From: CAIZGX01 sp044239865 | Lineage (GTDB): Bacteria; Bacteroidota; Bacteroidia; Flavobacteriales_D; Sanyastnellaceae | Direction: 5' to 3' | Length of the DNA stretch: 64,000 nt | NCBI GenBank assembly: GCA_044239865.1 | Contig: JBIIAO010000002.1 | Span: 186,001-250,000 of the forward strand | Shown here: one piece after another, positions 8,503 to 17,417 of the stretch | Layout: every line of letters starts with the position of its first letter | Position numbering within the stretch: position 1 is the stretch's first letter | Notes under the pieces: generated by a model | The model's input: the letters and a program-made list of their open reading frames with translations, nothing else | Database searches by the model: none | What the model was told of the DNA's origin: nothing | Program-made: the position numbers and the translations under genes

Positions 8503-9330
8503 ATGTGTGGACGTTACGCCGTAGTTTCTAAAATTGAAGAAATTCAAAAAGCCTTTCGCGCTGAAATTGGCAAGGGTGTCGTGTTTAAACCACAAGCCAA
8601 TATTGGTGCTGGCAAACAAGGACTAATCATAACACAAGAAAACAAATCTGAAATTCGAAATTCAACATTCGGATTCACACCTGCTTGGGCCGATAAACCT
8701 AAATATGTGTTGAACGCGCGCGCAGAAGGCGATCATAACAAAGACAACTCATTCTTTTTTTCCGGTTCGAAGGGCATACTTGAAAAACCATTCTTTCGAC
8801 TTCCTATTCGAAGAAAACGATGTTTGGTGATTGCCGATGCCTTTTACGAAGGACCAGAACGCGGTGGACTCTCTTTTCCACATTGTGTTTTTCTTTCAAC
8901 TGAAAGAATGCCTTTCGCATTTGCGGGCGTTTACGATGAATGGAAAAATCCTACAACACAAGAAACTCTGCATTCGTTTGCTATAGTAACAACCGCAGCG
9001 CCTCCGGGTGTCCTGCAACAAATCGGACATCCACGTTGTCCACTTATTCTTTCGAAACACCAAGAAGAATTGTGGCTCGACCCTCACGCCCACCTCGCTG
9101 ACATCACTTCGATTTTGCAACCTGTTGTAGATCTTGAACTGAACGCCTATCCTGTCAGTACCGATATAAAAAGTATTCAAGCGGAAGGAAGCGATTTATT
9201 GAAACCTACCGGAGACGCGCTACTTCCTGAAACATCCTTCATTCTTCACCAACACATTGAAATGTTTGGTATGGGTGAAACGCGTGCGAAAAAACGAAGA
9301 GAAAACGAAAGTCCAACCCTTTTCGATTAA
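8503..9330 (+). CDS. SOS response-associated peptidase (SRAP/HMCES/YedK family)
   Basis: SRAP proteins form a covalent crosslink with abasic sites in single-stranded DNA through Cys2, shielding them during replication. The 275-residue product begins MCGRYAVVSK, so Cys2 is exposed after Met removal. Other active-site residues expected from YedK/HMCES are in place: Asn71 in NARAE, Glu116 in ADAFYEG, His176 in GHPRCPLIL. The tail ends in SPTLFD, similar to a beta-clamp or PIP-like LF motif (inference). Two bases separate it from the DnaE-type polymerase gene, so the two are likely co-transcribed and act together in damage tolerance. Confidence 0.92.
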   Translation: MCGRYAVVSKIEEIQKAFRAEIGKGVVFKPQANIGAGKQGLIITQENKSEIRNSTFGFTPAWADKPKYVLNARAEGDHNKDNSFFFSGSKGILEKPFFRLPIRRKRCLVIADAFYEGPERGGLSFPHCVFLSTERMPFAFAGVYDEWKNPTTQETLHSFAIVTTAAPPGVLQQIGHPRCPLILSKHQEELWLDPHAHLADITSILQPVVDLELNAYPVSTDIKSIQAEGSDLLKPTGDALLPETSFILHQHIEMFGMGETRAKKRRENESPTLFD

Positions 9331-9332
9331 AC

Positions 9333-12284
9333 GTGCTGCTCAATTCACATTCGTATTACAGCATGCGTTACGGCTTGCTCAACGTGGAAGACGTGGTGCA
9401 ATTTTCTGCTCGAAATAATTATCCAATTGCTTCGCTTACCGAAATAAATTCAACCACGACCCTTCACGATTTTCTTCGACTTGCAAAAAAAAATAATGTG
9501 CAACCGTTGTGGGGAATCGACTTCCGAAACGATGCTCAACAATTGTTTGTAGCCTATGCCTCCGATACCGCTGGAGTACGCGAGCTCTCGGAATTCCTTT
9601 CAGAACATCTTCACAATAAAAAAAAATTCGAGGTTCGTGCACCGATATGGAAACACTGCGCAACCATCTACCCATTCGAAAACTTTAAAAAGAATTCATT
9701 CAAATTGAATGAACATGAATACCTCGGTGTGACTTCGGCAGACCTTCCAATCTTCGAACGAAGCGAATGGTCAGCGCAGCGAGAAAAAACACTCGCCTTT
9801 CAAACTTCAACCTTCCAATCACAACGTCATTTCAACATGCATCAATTGTTGCGATGCATAGAGAACAACATTCTACTGAGCCGACTTCAACAATCGCAAC
9901 AAGGCAAAAGACGCGATACTTTTCTTTCTCGAAACGAATTCGAAGCGCAATTCGAAGGCGCGCCTGATCTCCTTAAAAACACTTTTCAATTTTCAGAAAA
10001 TTTTTGTTGGAAGGAAGAGGTCAACCATAGTGTTTCAAAAAATCAAAACACATTCACAGGAAGCCTTCAGGAAGATGTTGCATTGCTCCGTCAACTCACT
10101 CAAGAAGGACTAGCCTACCGTTACGGACACGAACCGAACAATCGTACGGTTATTGAAGAACGCATTCAAAAGGAACTGGAAATTATTGAACAGAAAAATT
10201 TCGTTTCTTATTTCCTTATCAATTGGGACATCACACAATTCGCAAGAGATAGAGGTTTCTATTATGTGGGAAGAGGAAGCGGTGCCAATAGCGTAATAGC
10301 TTACGTCCTTCGAATTACAGATGTAGATCCCATTGAACTCGATTTGTACTTTGAGCGATTCATTAATCTATACAGGCAAAACCCTCCTGACTTCGATATT
10401 GATTTTTCATGGACCGACCGTGAAGAAATTACAGAATATATTTTCGAACGGTTTCAAAATGTCGCGCTACTTGGAGCATACAACACCTTCCAATACAAAG
10501 CAGTTGTTCGTGAACTGGGAAAAGTTTTCGGACTTCCTGTCGAGGAAATTGAATTATTAAGCAGCGGAAAATTCAATCCGAATACACTCGATAAAAATCA
10601 GCAGAACGTCATGCGATACGCATCGTTCCTTCAAGATTTTCCGAACAGTTTAAGCATTCACTCCTGCGGAATTCTTATTTCGAATGAACCCATTCACAAT
10701 TACTCTGCAACGTTCCTTCCACCGAAAGGACATCCGACAGTAATGTTCGACATGGTGGTTGCGGAAGACATTGGACTGCACAAATTCGACATTCTTTCAC
10801 AACGCGGATTGGCAAAAATCAAAGAAGCCGTTCAGTTGGTGAAGGAAAAATATCCGAGAAGAGAAATCGATCTTCACAATGTTGCTCCATTGAAAACAGA
10901 TGAGCGCATCAAAGATTTACTTCGTAACGCGAAAGCCATAGGGTGCTTCTATGTAGAGTCTCCTGCTATGCGCATGCTGCTCACGAAACTTCAAGTAGAC
11001 GATTACTTGGGATTGGTTGCTGCGAGTTCTGTGATTCGTCCAGGGGTGAGCAGCAGCGGTATGATGAAGGAATTCATTCATCGCCATCGCGATCCCAAAG
11101 CACGAGAACGCGCGCATCCGCAGTTACTAGCCATCATGCCTGAAACGTATGGCGTTATGGTTTATCAGGAAGACGTGATTAAAGTAGGACACTTCTTCGG
11201 TGGACTCACACTCGCTGAAGCCGACGTGCTGCGAAGAGGAATGAGTGGGAAATTTCGTGGAAGAGAAGAATTCGAACGCACCAAAGAATCGTTTTTTGAA
11301 AAAGCCATTGCAAAGGGAAATGCTTTCAGCGACGTCGCAGAAATTTGGAGACAAATTGAAAGCTTCGCTGGATATGCCTTCGCGAAAGGGCACAGCGCAA
11401 GCTACGCCGTAGAGAGCTATCAAAGTTTATTCTTGAAGGCCTATTACCCCGTTGAATACATGACGGCTACCCTCAATAATTTCGGGGGATTTTACGACAC
11501 TGAAATTTATGTGCTCGAAGCCATGAAGCACGGAGCAAAAATTTCTGCCCCTTGCATTTGGGAAAGCGATGCCACCTGCGTTTTGCATGGCAATGAAATT
11601 ATTCTTGGATTCGGTTTGGTAAAAAGTCTAGAGACCAACACCATTATTCGCATCCTTAAACTTCGTCAAAACGAAGGCATTCGAAGCATTGCACAACTCA
11701 TGGATCAAGCGCATGTTTCGGTTGAGCAAATGAGTTTACTCATACGCATTGGCGCTTGCCGGAAATTCAACAAACCTAAAAAAGATTTATTGTGGGAAAC
11801 GCACTTTCATGGCAATCCAGATAAACCCGAAATGGGTCTTTCACTTTTCGAAGAACCAGAAAAAAACCTTACGCTTCCAAAATTTCAAGACGATTGGTTG
11901 GAAACGGCATTCGATGAAATGGAACTCATTGGCTTTCCTCTTTGTTCTCCCTTTGAATTGGCATCTGAAGAATTAACAGTTACTGAAGTAGCAGCGCAAC
12001 TTCCCTTCCACCTAAACAAAAAAATATTCGCTGTAGGCTATCTTGTTAATGTAAAGAAGACTCGCACCAACAAAGGAGAGCTCATGGGCTTCGGAACATT
12101 CGTAGATAAGGAACTGCAGTTCTTCGACACAGTCCATTTCCCCAATAGTTCATCGTTTGGTAACTTCCGTGGTAGAGGTATTTATAAGATCACAGGAACG
12201 GTGCTGGAAGAGTTCGGTGCCTATTCAATTGAATGCACAGAACTCGAAAAAATTCCGTTCAAAAAAGATCCGAGATACATTTAA
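9333..12284 (+). CDS. Small DnaE-type DNA polymerase III alpha subunit (error-prone polymerase-like)
   Basis: The protein has 983 residues, shorter than typical replicative DnaE, and starts at GTG 9333. Polymerase motifs are clear: GRGSGANSVIAYVLRITD, PDFDIDF with catalytic Asp355 and Asp357, HSCGILIS, KFDIL with the third Asp at 486, LRRGMSGK and AFAKGHSASYAVESYQSLFLKAYYPVEYM split across the palm and fingers. The C-terminal region holds an OB-like domain, and GLSLF near residue 840 resembles a clamp-binding motif. The N-terminal PHP domain is degenerate: the usual HxHSxYS is NSHSYYS and the usual TDH is TEI. This pattern resembles DnaE2-type translesion polymerases. No imuA or imuB homologue is present nearby; the partner is the SRAP gene two bases upstream. 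Confidence 0.9.
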   Translation: MLLNSHSYYSMRYGLLNVEDVVQFSARNNYPIASLTEINSTTTLHDFLRLAKKNNVQPLWGIDFRNDAQQLFVAYASDTAGVRELSEFLSEHLHNKKKFEVRAPIWKHCATIYPFENFKKNSFKLNEHEYLGVTSADLPIFERSEWSAQREKTLAFQTSTFQSQRHFNMHQLLRCIENNILLSRLQQSQQGKRRDTFLSRNEFEAQFEGAPDLLKNTFQFSENFCWKEEVNHSVSKNQNTFTGSLQEDVALLRQLTQEGLAYRYGHEPNNRTVIEERIQKELEIIEQKNFVSYFLINWDITQFARDRGFYYVGRGSGANSVIAYVLRITDVDPIELDLYFERFINLYRQNPPDFDIDFSWTDREEITEYIFERFQNVALLGAYNTFQYKAVVRELGKVFGLPVEEIELLSSGKFNPNTLDKNQQNVMRYASFLQDFPNSLSIHSCGILISNEPIHNYSATFLPPKGHPTVMFDMVVAEDIGLHKFDILSQRGLAKIKEAVQLVKEKYPRREIDLHNVAPLKTDERIKDLLRNAKAIGCFYVESPAMRMLLTKLQVDDYLGLVAASSVIRPGVSSSGMMKEFIHRHRDPKARERAHPQLLAIMPETYGVMVYQEDVIKVGHFFGGLTLAEADVLRRGMSGKFRGREEFERTKESFFEKAIAKGNAFSDVAEIWRQIESFAGYAFAKGHSASYAVESYQSLFLKAYYPVEYMTATLNNFGGFYDTEIYVLEAMKHGAKISAPCIWESDATCVLHGNEIILGFGLVKSLETNTIIRILKLRQNEGIRSIAQLMDQAHVSVEQMSLLIRIGACRKFNKPKKDLLWETHFHGNPDKPEMGLSLFEEPEKNLTLPKFQDDWLETAFDEMELIGFPLCSPFELASEELTVTEVAAQLPFHLNKKIFAVGYLVNVKKTRTNKGELMGFGTFVDKELQFFDTVHFPNSSSFGNFRGRGIYKITGTVLEEFGAYSIECTELEKIPFKKDPRYI

Positions 12285-12396
12285 AGAGGTTCTATCAACC
12301 ACGACATCTGAATAACTCCATTCAATGGTGAAAAAATTCTTGGGCAATTCTTTTCAAATTTGAACGTTACAATAAACACACAGATTCGAAAAAATT

Positions 12397-13065
12397 ATGG
12401 AGTCAGCTATTTTATTTCTAGAAGCACCTATTGCTGCAAGTTCTGAAAAACTATCAATCACGGATTTAGTTCTTAAAGGTTGGTACATCTACATTCCGCT
12501 TTTAATCATGAGCGTAATAACCATTTACATCTTCGTTGAAAGATGGCTCACGGTTGCAAAAGCGAACAACGAAGATTCAAACTTCATGACCAATATTAAG
12601 CAATACATCAATCAAGGAAAATTGGATTCTGCTAAAAACCTTTGCGCAACAACCAACACTCCTGTTGCACGAATGATTGGAAAAGGAATTGTGCGCATTG
12701 GCAAACCTCTTGAAGACATTAAAGGAGCTATTGAGAATTCTGGAAAATTAGAAATTTCTAATTTAGAAAAAAACACTTCTATACTTGCCATCATCGCATC
12801 CATTGCTCCAATGTTTGGATTCTTAGGAACTGTTATCGGAGTTATTACAATTTTCCACGACATTTCAAACGTTGGTAAAATTGAAATCGGAGTGGTTTCG
12901 CAAGGTCTTTACATTAAAATGATTTCTTCTGCAGCCGGATTAGTTGTGGGTATGTTAGCTTACGTGGCATACAACACATTGGTAACTCGCATTGGACGAT
13001 TGGTAAATACCATGGAATCTCACGCTGTTGAGTTTGTAGACATTCTTGACGAACCCATGAACTAA
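12397..13065 (+). CDS. exbB: MotA/TolQ/ExbB proton channel family protein
   Basis: ExbB forms the inner-membrane proton channel that powers TonB. The 222-residue protein has three hydrophobic helices: WYIYIPLLIMSVITIYIFVE (about 28-47), ASIAPMFGFLGTVIGVITIF (about 130-149) and a third near MISSAAGLVVGMLAYVAYNT (about 175-195). The second and third match the conserved TolQ/ExbB core (GLLGTVxG, AxxTTxxGLxxA type). It is followed by exbD after 11 bases and then by a TonB-like gene, so the window holds a full energy-transduction set. Confidence 0.93.
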   Translation: MESAILFLEAPIAASSEKLSITDLVLKGWYIYIPLLIMSVITIYIFVERWLTVAKANNEDSNFMTNIKQYINQGKLDSAKNLCATTNTPVARMIGKGIVRIGKPLEDIKGAIENSGKLEISNLEKNTSILAIIASIAPMFGFLGTVIGVITIFHDISNVGKIEIGVVSQGLYIKMISSAAGLVVGMLAYVAYNTLVTRIGRLVNTMESHAVEFVDILDEPMN

Positions 13066-13076
13066 TAGGAAGCACC

Positions 13077-13475
13077 ATGAACTTCGGAAGAAAACACAAA
13101 GTACATATTGAGTCTGGCATGTCCACACTCTCTGACATCATCTTCATGTTGCTTATCTTTTTCATTATCGCTAGTGCTGGAGCAGTGCAAGAATTGTCTG
13201 CACAAATAGATAAGCCACAAGCTGGAAATGGAAAAGAAAACGCAGCTGGACTATCTATAACCATTACAAAAGACATGGCCTATAGTCTTAACGGAACCCC
13301 AGCTGAAAAAGCAACCATCTTGAATCAACTTCAAGAAAAACTAAATGCATCCGACGACAAACGTGTTCTTTTACGCGTAGATAAAATGGTTCCAACTGGA
13401 GAAACAATTGAAATATTTTCAGGTATTCAACAAATCGGAGGCACACCATTCATTGCAACTGAAAAAGGAAACTAA
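13077..13475 (+). CDS. exbD: ExbD/TolR-family biopolymer transport protein
   Basis: This 132-residue protein has a short cytoplasmic N-terminus and one transmembrane helix with the essential acidic residue, in the pattern STLSDIIFMLLIFFIIAS (Asp near residue 20). A periplasmic domain follows (KATILNQLQEKLNA, VLLRVDKMVPTGETIEIF). It works with ExbB and TonB at the inner membrane. The stop codon overlaps the ATG of the next gene by one base, which suggests translational coupling. Confidence 0.93.
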   Translation: MNFGRKHKVHIESGMSTLSDIIFMLLIFFIIASAGAVQELSAQIDKPQAGNGKENAAGLSITITKDMAYSLNGTPAEKATILNQLQEKLNASDDKRVLLRVDKMVPTGETIEIFSGIQQIGGTPFIATEKGN

Positions 13476-14254
13476 TGAAAGAGGAAAAGAAAAATAAAAT
13501 AATTGGCGCAGCCACAAGCGGAGGAGTTCACTTGCTTATTATGCTCCTTGTTTTTCTTTTACTTTCATCAGCTCCTCCTCTCAAAAAAGAAGAAGAAGCT
13601 GGAGGTGGCGGAGGAGGAAACCCATCTGGTGAAGGGCAAGGTGCTGCTGAAGGGGAAGCTGGCGGGGCAATAGAACCTGTTGAAATTGCTTTCGCTCCTA
13701 TGCCCGAAACATATTTAGGTGCAGATATTTCCGCACCAACTATTTCAGAGAGTAAGACTCCCGTTGAACGCACGAACAAACCAGCTAGAGATAACCAACA
13801 AACCGCTCAAAACCAAACGCAGACTTCCGCATTAGATAACATGCTTAACGGACTAAATGGTGGTGGCGGAAACGATGCGAGTAACGGTGGGGGAAATGGG
13901 GGAAATGGAGGTGGAACGGGCGGTGGAGATGGTGGTGGAAACGGCCCTGGGGCTGGAAATTTCAGCGGTGGAGGTTTTGGAAATGGAACTAGCTGGTCGT
14001 TGAAGGGACGAGATAATTTAACTCCACCAAGCACCTCAAAAAAGCCTACTGCAAATGGTAAAGTCACTGTAAGCATTACTGTAGATAAAAATGGAAAAGT
14101 GACAAAGGCTACAGTTGTAAATTCAAACATTACGGTGGATGTTCCACACAACCACGGATTGGCCTTAGAGGCTGCTCGTAAATGCACTTTTACAAGTTCA
14201 AACAGTGCTACGCCCCAAACAGGAACGATCACCATTGTTTTGTCTGTAAAGTAA
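13475..14254 (+). CDS. TonB-like energy transducer with glycine-rich linker
   Basis: This 259-residue protein has an N-terminal transmembrane helix (LLIMLLVFLLLSSAPP, about 18-33) and an acidic/glycine segment. A long periplasmic linker follows; residues about 125-175 are almost only Gly, Asn and Asp. The C-terminal domain is TonB-like (KVTVSITVDKNGKVTKATV and a closing beta strand GTITIVLSVK). The usual Pro/Lys linker is replaced by a polyglycine type. Position directly after exbB-exbD supports the role of transmitting proton-motive energy to outer membrane transporters, though its receptors are unknown. Confidence 0.85.
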   Translation: MKEEKKNKIIGAATSGGVHLLIMLLVFLLLSSAPPLKKEEEAGGGGGGNPSGEGQGAAEGEAGGAIEPVEIAFAPMPETYLGADISAPTISESKTPVERTNKPARDNQQTAQNQTQTSALDNMLNGLNGGGGNDASNGGGNGGNGGGTGGGDGGGNGPGAGNFSGGGFGNGTSWSLKGRDNLTPPSTSKKPTANGKVTVSITVDKNGKVTKATVVNSNITVDVPHNHGLALEAARKCTFTSSNSATPQTGTITIVLSVK

Positions 14255-14258
14255 TCAG

Positions 14259-15482
14259 GTGAATTACGAAGAAGCCGTAGAATATCTTTTCTCACAGCTA
14301 CCCATGTTTCATCGCATTGGCGCTGCTGCGTACAAACCCGACATCGGTAATATTTCCAAACTTTGCAATGACTTAGGAAATCCGCATTTGAAATTTCCTG
14401 TTGTGCACATTGCAGGGTCAAATGGTAAAGGATCCACCTCACACCTTATAGCATCTGTTTTAATGGAGGCGGGGCATAAGGTTGGACTATTCACATCTCC
14501 GCATCTTAAAGACTACCGAGAGCGCATTCGTGTGAACGGAAAAAAAATCGATAAGTCTTTTGTTGCCGAATTTGTAGCTGCGTCAAAAGAATCTTGGAAG
14601 AGTATTCAACCCTCCTTCTTTGAAATAACGACTGCCCTTGCTTTTCATTACTTCGCAGAGCAACAAGTTGATATTGCAATTATTGAAGTTGGAATGGGTG
14701 GAAGACTAGACAGCACAAACATTGTTCAGCCCATTGTAACGGGCATTACTTCAATAAGCAAAGACCACACGCAGTTTCTTGGCGATACACTTGAACTCAT
14801 TGCGAAAGAGAAAGCGGGTATAATCAAAGAAAAGATTACAGTAGTATTGGGCGAAATTCCATCGAACGCTCGAATTGAAATTGAAACAATCGCAAAGGAA
14901 AAACATGCTGACATTATTGATAGTACTCACTTAAATGCTCCAACATCAGCATTGGAAGGGAGTTACCAGCTATTCAACGAAAGAACAGCGTTCGGAATTA
15001 TTCTTGAACTTCAAAAATTAGACTGGAATATTTCTGAAGAAAATATTCAAACAGGTTTTCTTCAGGTAATTGAAAACACGCACCTCATGGGACGCTGGCA
15101 GATTCTTGCAGACGCCCCTTTAACCGTTGCCGAAGTGGCACATAACGAAGAGGGAATTACTTTTTTGGTTGAAAAAATAAAAACGATTCCATTCAAAAAA
15201 CTTCATGTTGTAATTGGAATGGTGAACGACAAAGAGCATTCTCAAGTTTTGTCCTTATTACCGAAAGAGGCTGAATACTATTTCGTTCAAGCTGACATTC
15301 CTCGGGCCCTTCCGAAAGAAGAACTTCAAGCAAAAGCTTTAGAATTTATGTTGAAGGGAAACTGCTACCCGAACGTTCATTCGGGTTTGAAGTCAGCGCA
15401 AGAAAACAGCACTTCGAATGATCTAATCATTGTTACTGGTTCTATTTTCACAGTAGCTGAAATACTTCCGGAAGAAGATTAG
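14259..15482 (+). CDS. folC: Bifunctional folylpolyglutamate/dihydrofolate synthase
   Basis: FolC adds glutamate to dihydropteroate and folates. The 407-residue protein begins at GTG 14259 with NYEEAVEYLFSQLPMFHRIG. It has the Mur-ligase-like P-loop HIAGSNGKGSTSHLIASVL (about 48-66), the FTSPHLKDYRERIRVNG segment, IIEVGMGGRLDSTNIV and ITSISKDHTQFLGDT. Length is normal. It sits four bases after the TonB-like gene and its end overlaps the convergent queG end by four bases. Confidence 0.95.
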   Translation: MNYEEAVEYLFSQLPMFHRIGAAAYKPDIGNISKLCNDLGNPHLKFPVVHIAGSNGKGSTSHLIASVLMEAGHKVGLFTSPHLKDYRERIRVNGKKIDKSFVAEFVAASKESWKSIQPSFFEITTALAFHYFAEQQVDIAIIEVGMGGRLDSTNIVQPIVTGITSISKDHTQFLGDTLELIAKEKAGIIKEKITVVLGEIPSNARIEIETIAKEKHADIIDSTHLNAPTSALEGSYQLFNERTAFGIILELQKLDWNISEENIQTGFLQVIENTHLMGRWQILADAPLTVAEVAHNEEGITFLVEKIKTIPFKKLHVVIGMVNDKEHSQVLSLLPKEAEYYFVQADIPRALPKEELQAKALEFMLKGNCYPNVHSGLKSAQENSTSNDLIIVTGSIFTVAEILPEED

Positions 15483-16393
15483 TCCAGCACATTCGACTGA
15501 ATGTGCTGCAATCCTGCTCGCATCAGCGGCGTCTTTCCAAATACAGCATGAAAGGTTTCCGCAGTCATTTCCTTCCATTCATTTTTTGAAAGATTCAAGC
15601 GCTCCGTTTCAGCAAAAAACCGAGGTTCATTGTGTTGAATAGAGAAGCGATTCCAAGGGCACACATCTTGACAAACATCACACCCGAAGGCCCATCCATC
15701 AAGCTTTTCCTTCCATTCACTTGGCACATTCTCTTTTAATTCAATGGTGAAATAAGAGATGCATTTACTTCCATCTACAATCTTATCGCCAACAATAGCA
15801 GCGGTCGGACATGCGTCTATGCACGCAGTGCAACTTCCACAATGATCCGTCACAAGAGAATCTGCATCCAATTTCAAATCGAGAATTAACTCAGCTAAAA
15901 AGAAAAAAGAACCCTTTTGTTTTGAAATCAGATTGCTGTTTTTTCCAACCCAACCTAATCCTGACTTCGCTGCCCATGCTTTCTCGAGTACAGGCGCACT
16001 GTCCACGAACACTCTTCCCCCTACTTCACCAATTCGCTCACGAATGAGTTCAACAAATTGAAACAATTTGTCCTTCACAACCACATGGTAATCTTCTCCC
16101 CAAGCGTACTTCGAAATTTTCGGCAAGGCTGAATCCTGTGTCCGCTTCGGATAATAATTGAACATAAGCGACACCACGCTCTTCGCGCCTGGAACAAGAA
16201 GCGTCGGATCCAATCGTTTATCGAAATAATTTTCCATATAACGCATTTCTCCATGCATGTTCTGCTTCAGCCATTGCTCTAAGCGTGGAGCCTCGTCTTC
16301 TAAAAATTCCGCCTTCGAAATACCACAATGTGCAAATCCCAATTGACTTGCAATTTCCTTTACAATACGCGTATGTTCAGCTTGAGTAGACAC
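15479..16393 (-). CDS. queG: Epoxyqueuosine reductase QueG
   Basis: QueG carries out the last step of queuosine synthesis on tRNA, reducing epoxyqueuosine with cobalamin and iron-sulfur clusters. The 304-residue protein starts at GTG 16393, overlapping the ruvB stop (TAGTG). It shows the N-terminal family block (LGFAHCGISKA), the KSVVSLMFNYYP segment, KSGLGWVGKNSNLI, and two 4Fe-4S motifs, CGSCTACIDACPTAAI and CDVCQDVCPWN. It is the last gene of the ruvB-queG pair. A cobalamin adenosyltransferase gene is also in the window, in keeping with cobamide use. Confidence 0.95.
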   Translation of the reverse strand: MSTQAEHTRIVKEIASQLGFAHCGISKAEFLEDEAPRLEQWLKQNMHGEMRYMENYFDKRLDPTLLVPGAKSVVSLMFNYYPKRTQDSALPKISKYAWGEDYHVVVKDKLFQFVELIRERIGEVGGRVFVDSAPVLEKAWAAKSGLGWVGKNSNLISKQKGSFFFLAELILDLKLDADSLVTDHCGSCTACIDACPTAAIVGDKIVDGSKCISYFTIELKENVPSEWKEKLDGWAFGCDVCQDVCPWNRFSIQHNEPRFFAETERLNLSKNEWKEMTAETFHAVFGKTPLMRAGLQHIQSNVLD

Positions 16394-17412
16394 TAGAACA
16401 ATTGCCCCGGATTATTTCTAATCTTCCCTAAATGCTTATAGGTAAGATCTGTCAATTGCCTTCCACGAGGAGTGCGCGTTAAAAATCCTTCTTGAATTAA
16501 GAACGGTTCGTAAACCTCTTCAATGGTTCCCGCATCTTCTCCAACAGCAGTTGCTATTGTCGTAAGTCCGACAGGTCCGCCATTGAACTTATTCATCATG
16601 GTCATCAAAATTTTGTTATCCATTTCATCGAGACCAAGCGTATCCACATTCAATGCATCCAAAGACATTTGAGTAATATTGATTTCAATGGTCCCATCAC
16701 CCTTAATCTGTGCAAAATCACGGACACGACGAAGCAACGCATTCGCAATACGCGGCGTACCGCGACTTCTGCGAGCTATTTCATATGCTGCATCGGGCGT
16801 AATTGGAATCTTTAAAATAGCAGAGCTACGCTCTACAATATCCGTTAATGTCTTCGAATCGTAATATGAAAGTCTTGCATTAATTCCGAAACGTGCGCGT
16901 AACGGCGCGGTTAACAATCCACTTCTTGTTGTTGCTCCCACAAGAGTAAAAGGATTCAAATTAATCTGAACCGAACGAGCATTCGGTCCTGTATCAATTA
17001 CCAGGTCAATACAAAAATCTTCCATTGCGCTGTAGAGATATTCTTCTACAACAGGACTCAACCGATGAATTTCATCAATGAACAAAACATCATTCGTTTC
17101 AAGATTCGTGAGCAATCCTGCAAGATCTGCGGGCTTATCAAGTACGGGACCTGAAGTGGTTTTAATTCCCACTCCCATTTCCAACGAAACAATGTATGCC
17201 AAGGTAGTTTTACCTAAACCAGGAGGGCCATGCAGCAGCACGTGATCTAGGGATTCACCACGTAATTTGGCAGCTTGAACAAAAATCTGAAGATTATCAA
17301 GCACCTGCTTTTGACCTGTAAAATCTTCAAATGACTTGGGTCTCAGGACTCGTTCTAAATCCTTATCTGTAGTGCCCTCAGCCTCGTCTCTTATATCGAA
17401 ATCGTCGCTCAT
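16393..17412 (-). CDS. ruvB: Holliday junction branch migration helicase RuvB
   Basis: RuvB is the hexameric AAA+ motor that drives branch migration with RuvA. The 339-residue protein has the family start (LRPKSFEDFTGQKQVLDNL), Walker A GPPGLGKTTLA (about 64-74), Walker B VLFIDEIHRLSP, sensor segment GATTRSGLLTAPLRARFG, and the C-terminal winged helix (GRQLTDLTYKHLG). Length is standard. It lies five bases after the preceding outer-membrane-like gene on the same strand. ruvA and ruvC are not in the window. Confidence 0.97.
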   Translation of the reverse strand: MSDDFDIRDEAEGTTDKDLERVLRPKSFEDFTGQKQVLDNLQIFVQAAKLRGESLDHVLLHGPPGLGKTTLAYIVSLEMGVGIKTTSGPVLDKPADLAGLLTNLETNDVLFIDEIHRLSPVVEEYLYSAMEDFCIDLVIDTGPNARSVQINLNPFTLVGATTRSGLLTAPLRARFGINARLSYYDSKTLTDIVERSSAILKIPITPDAAYEIARRSRGTPRIANALLRRVRDFAQIKGDGTIEINITQMSLDALNVDTLGLDEMDNKILMTMMNKFNGGPVGLTTIATAVGEDAGTIEEVYEPFLIQEGFLTRTPRGRQLTDLTYKHLGKIRNNPGQLF

Positions 17413-17417
17413 AAATT

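Noticed and set aside
13807..14442. 211-codon minus-strand open frame across the TonB-like gene and folC start
   Set aside because: Its Pro/Phe-rich region is the antisense of the glycine-rich linker; it crosses two well supported genes.
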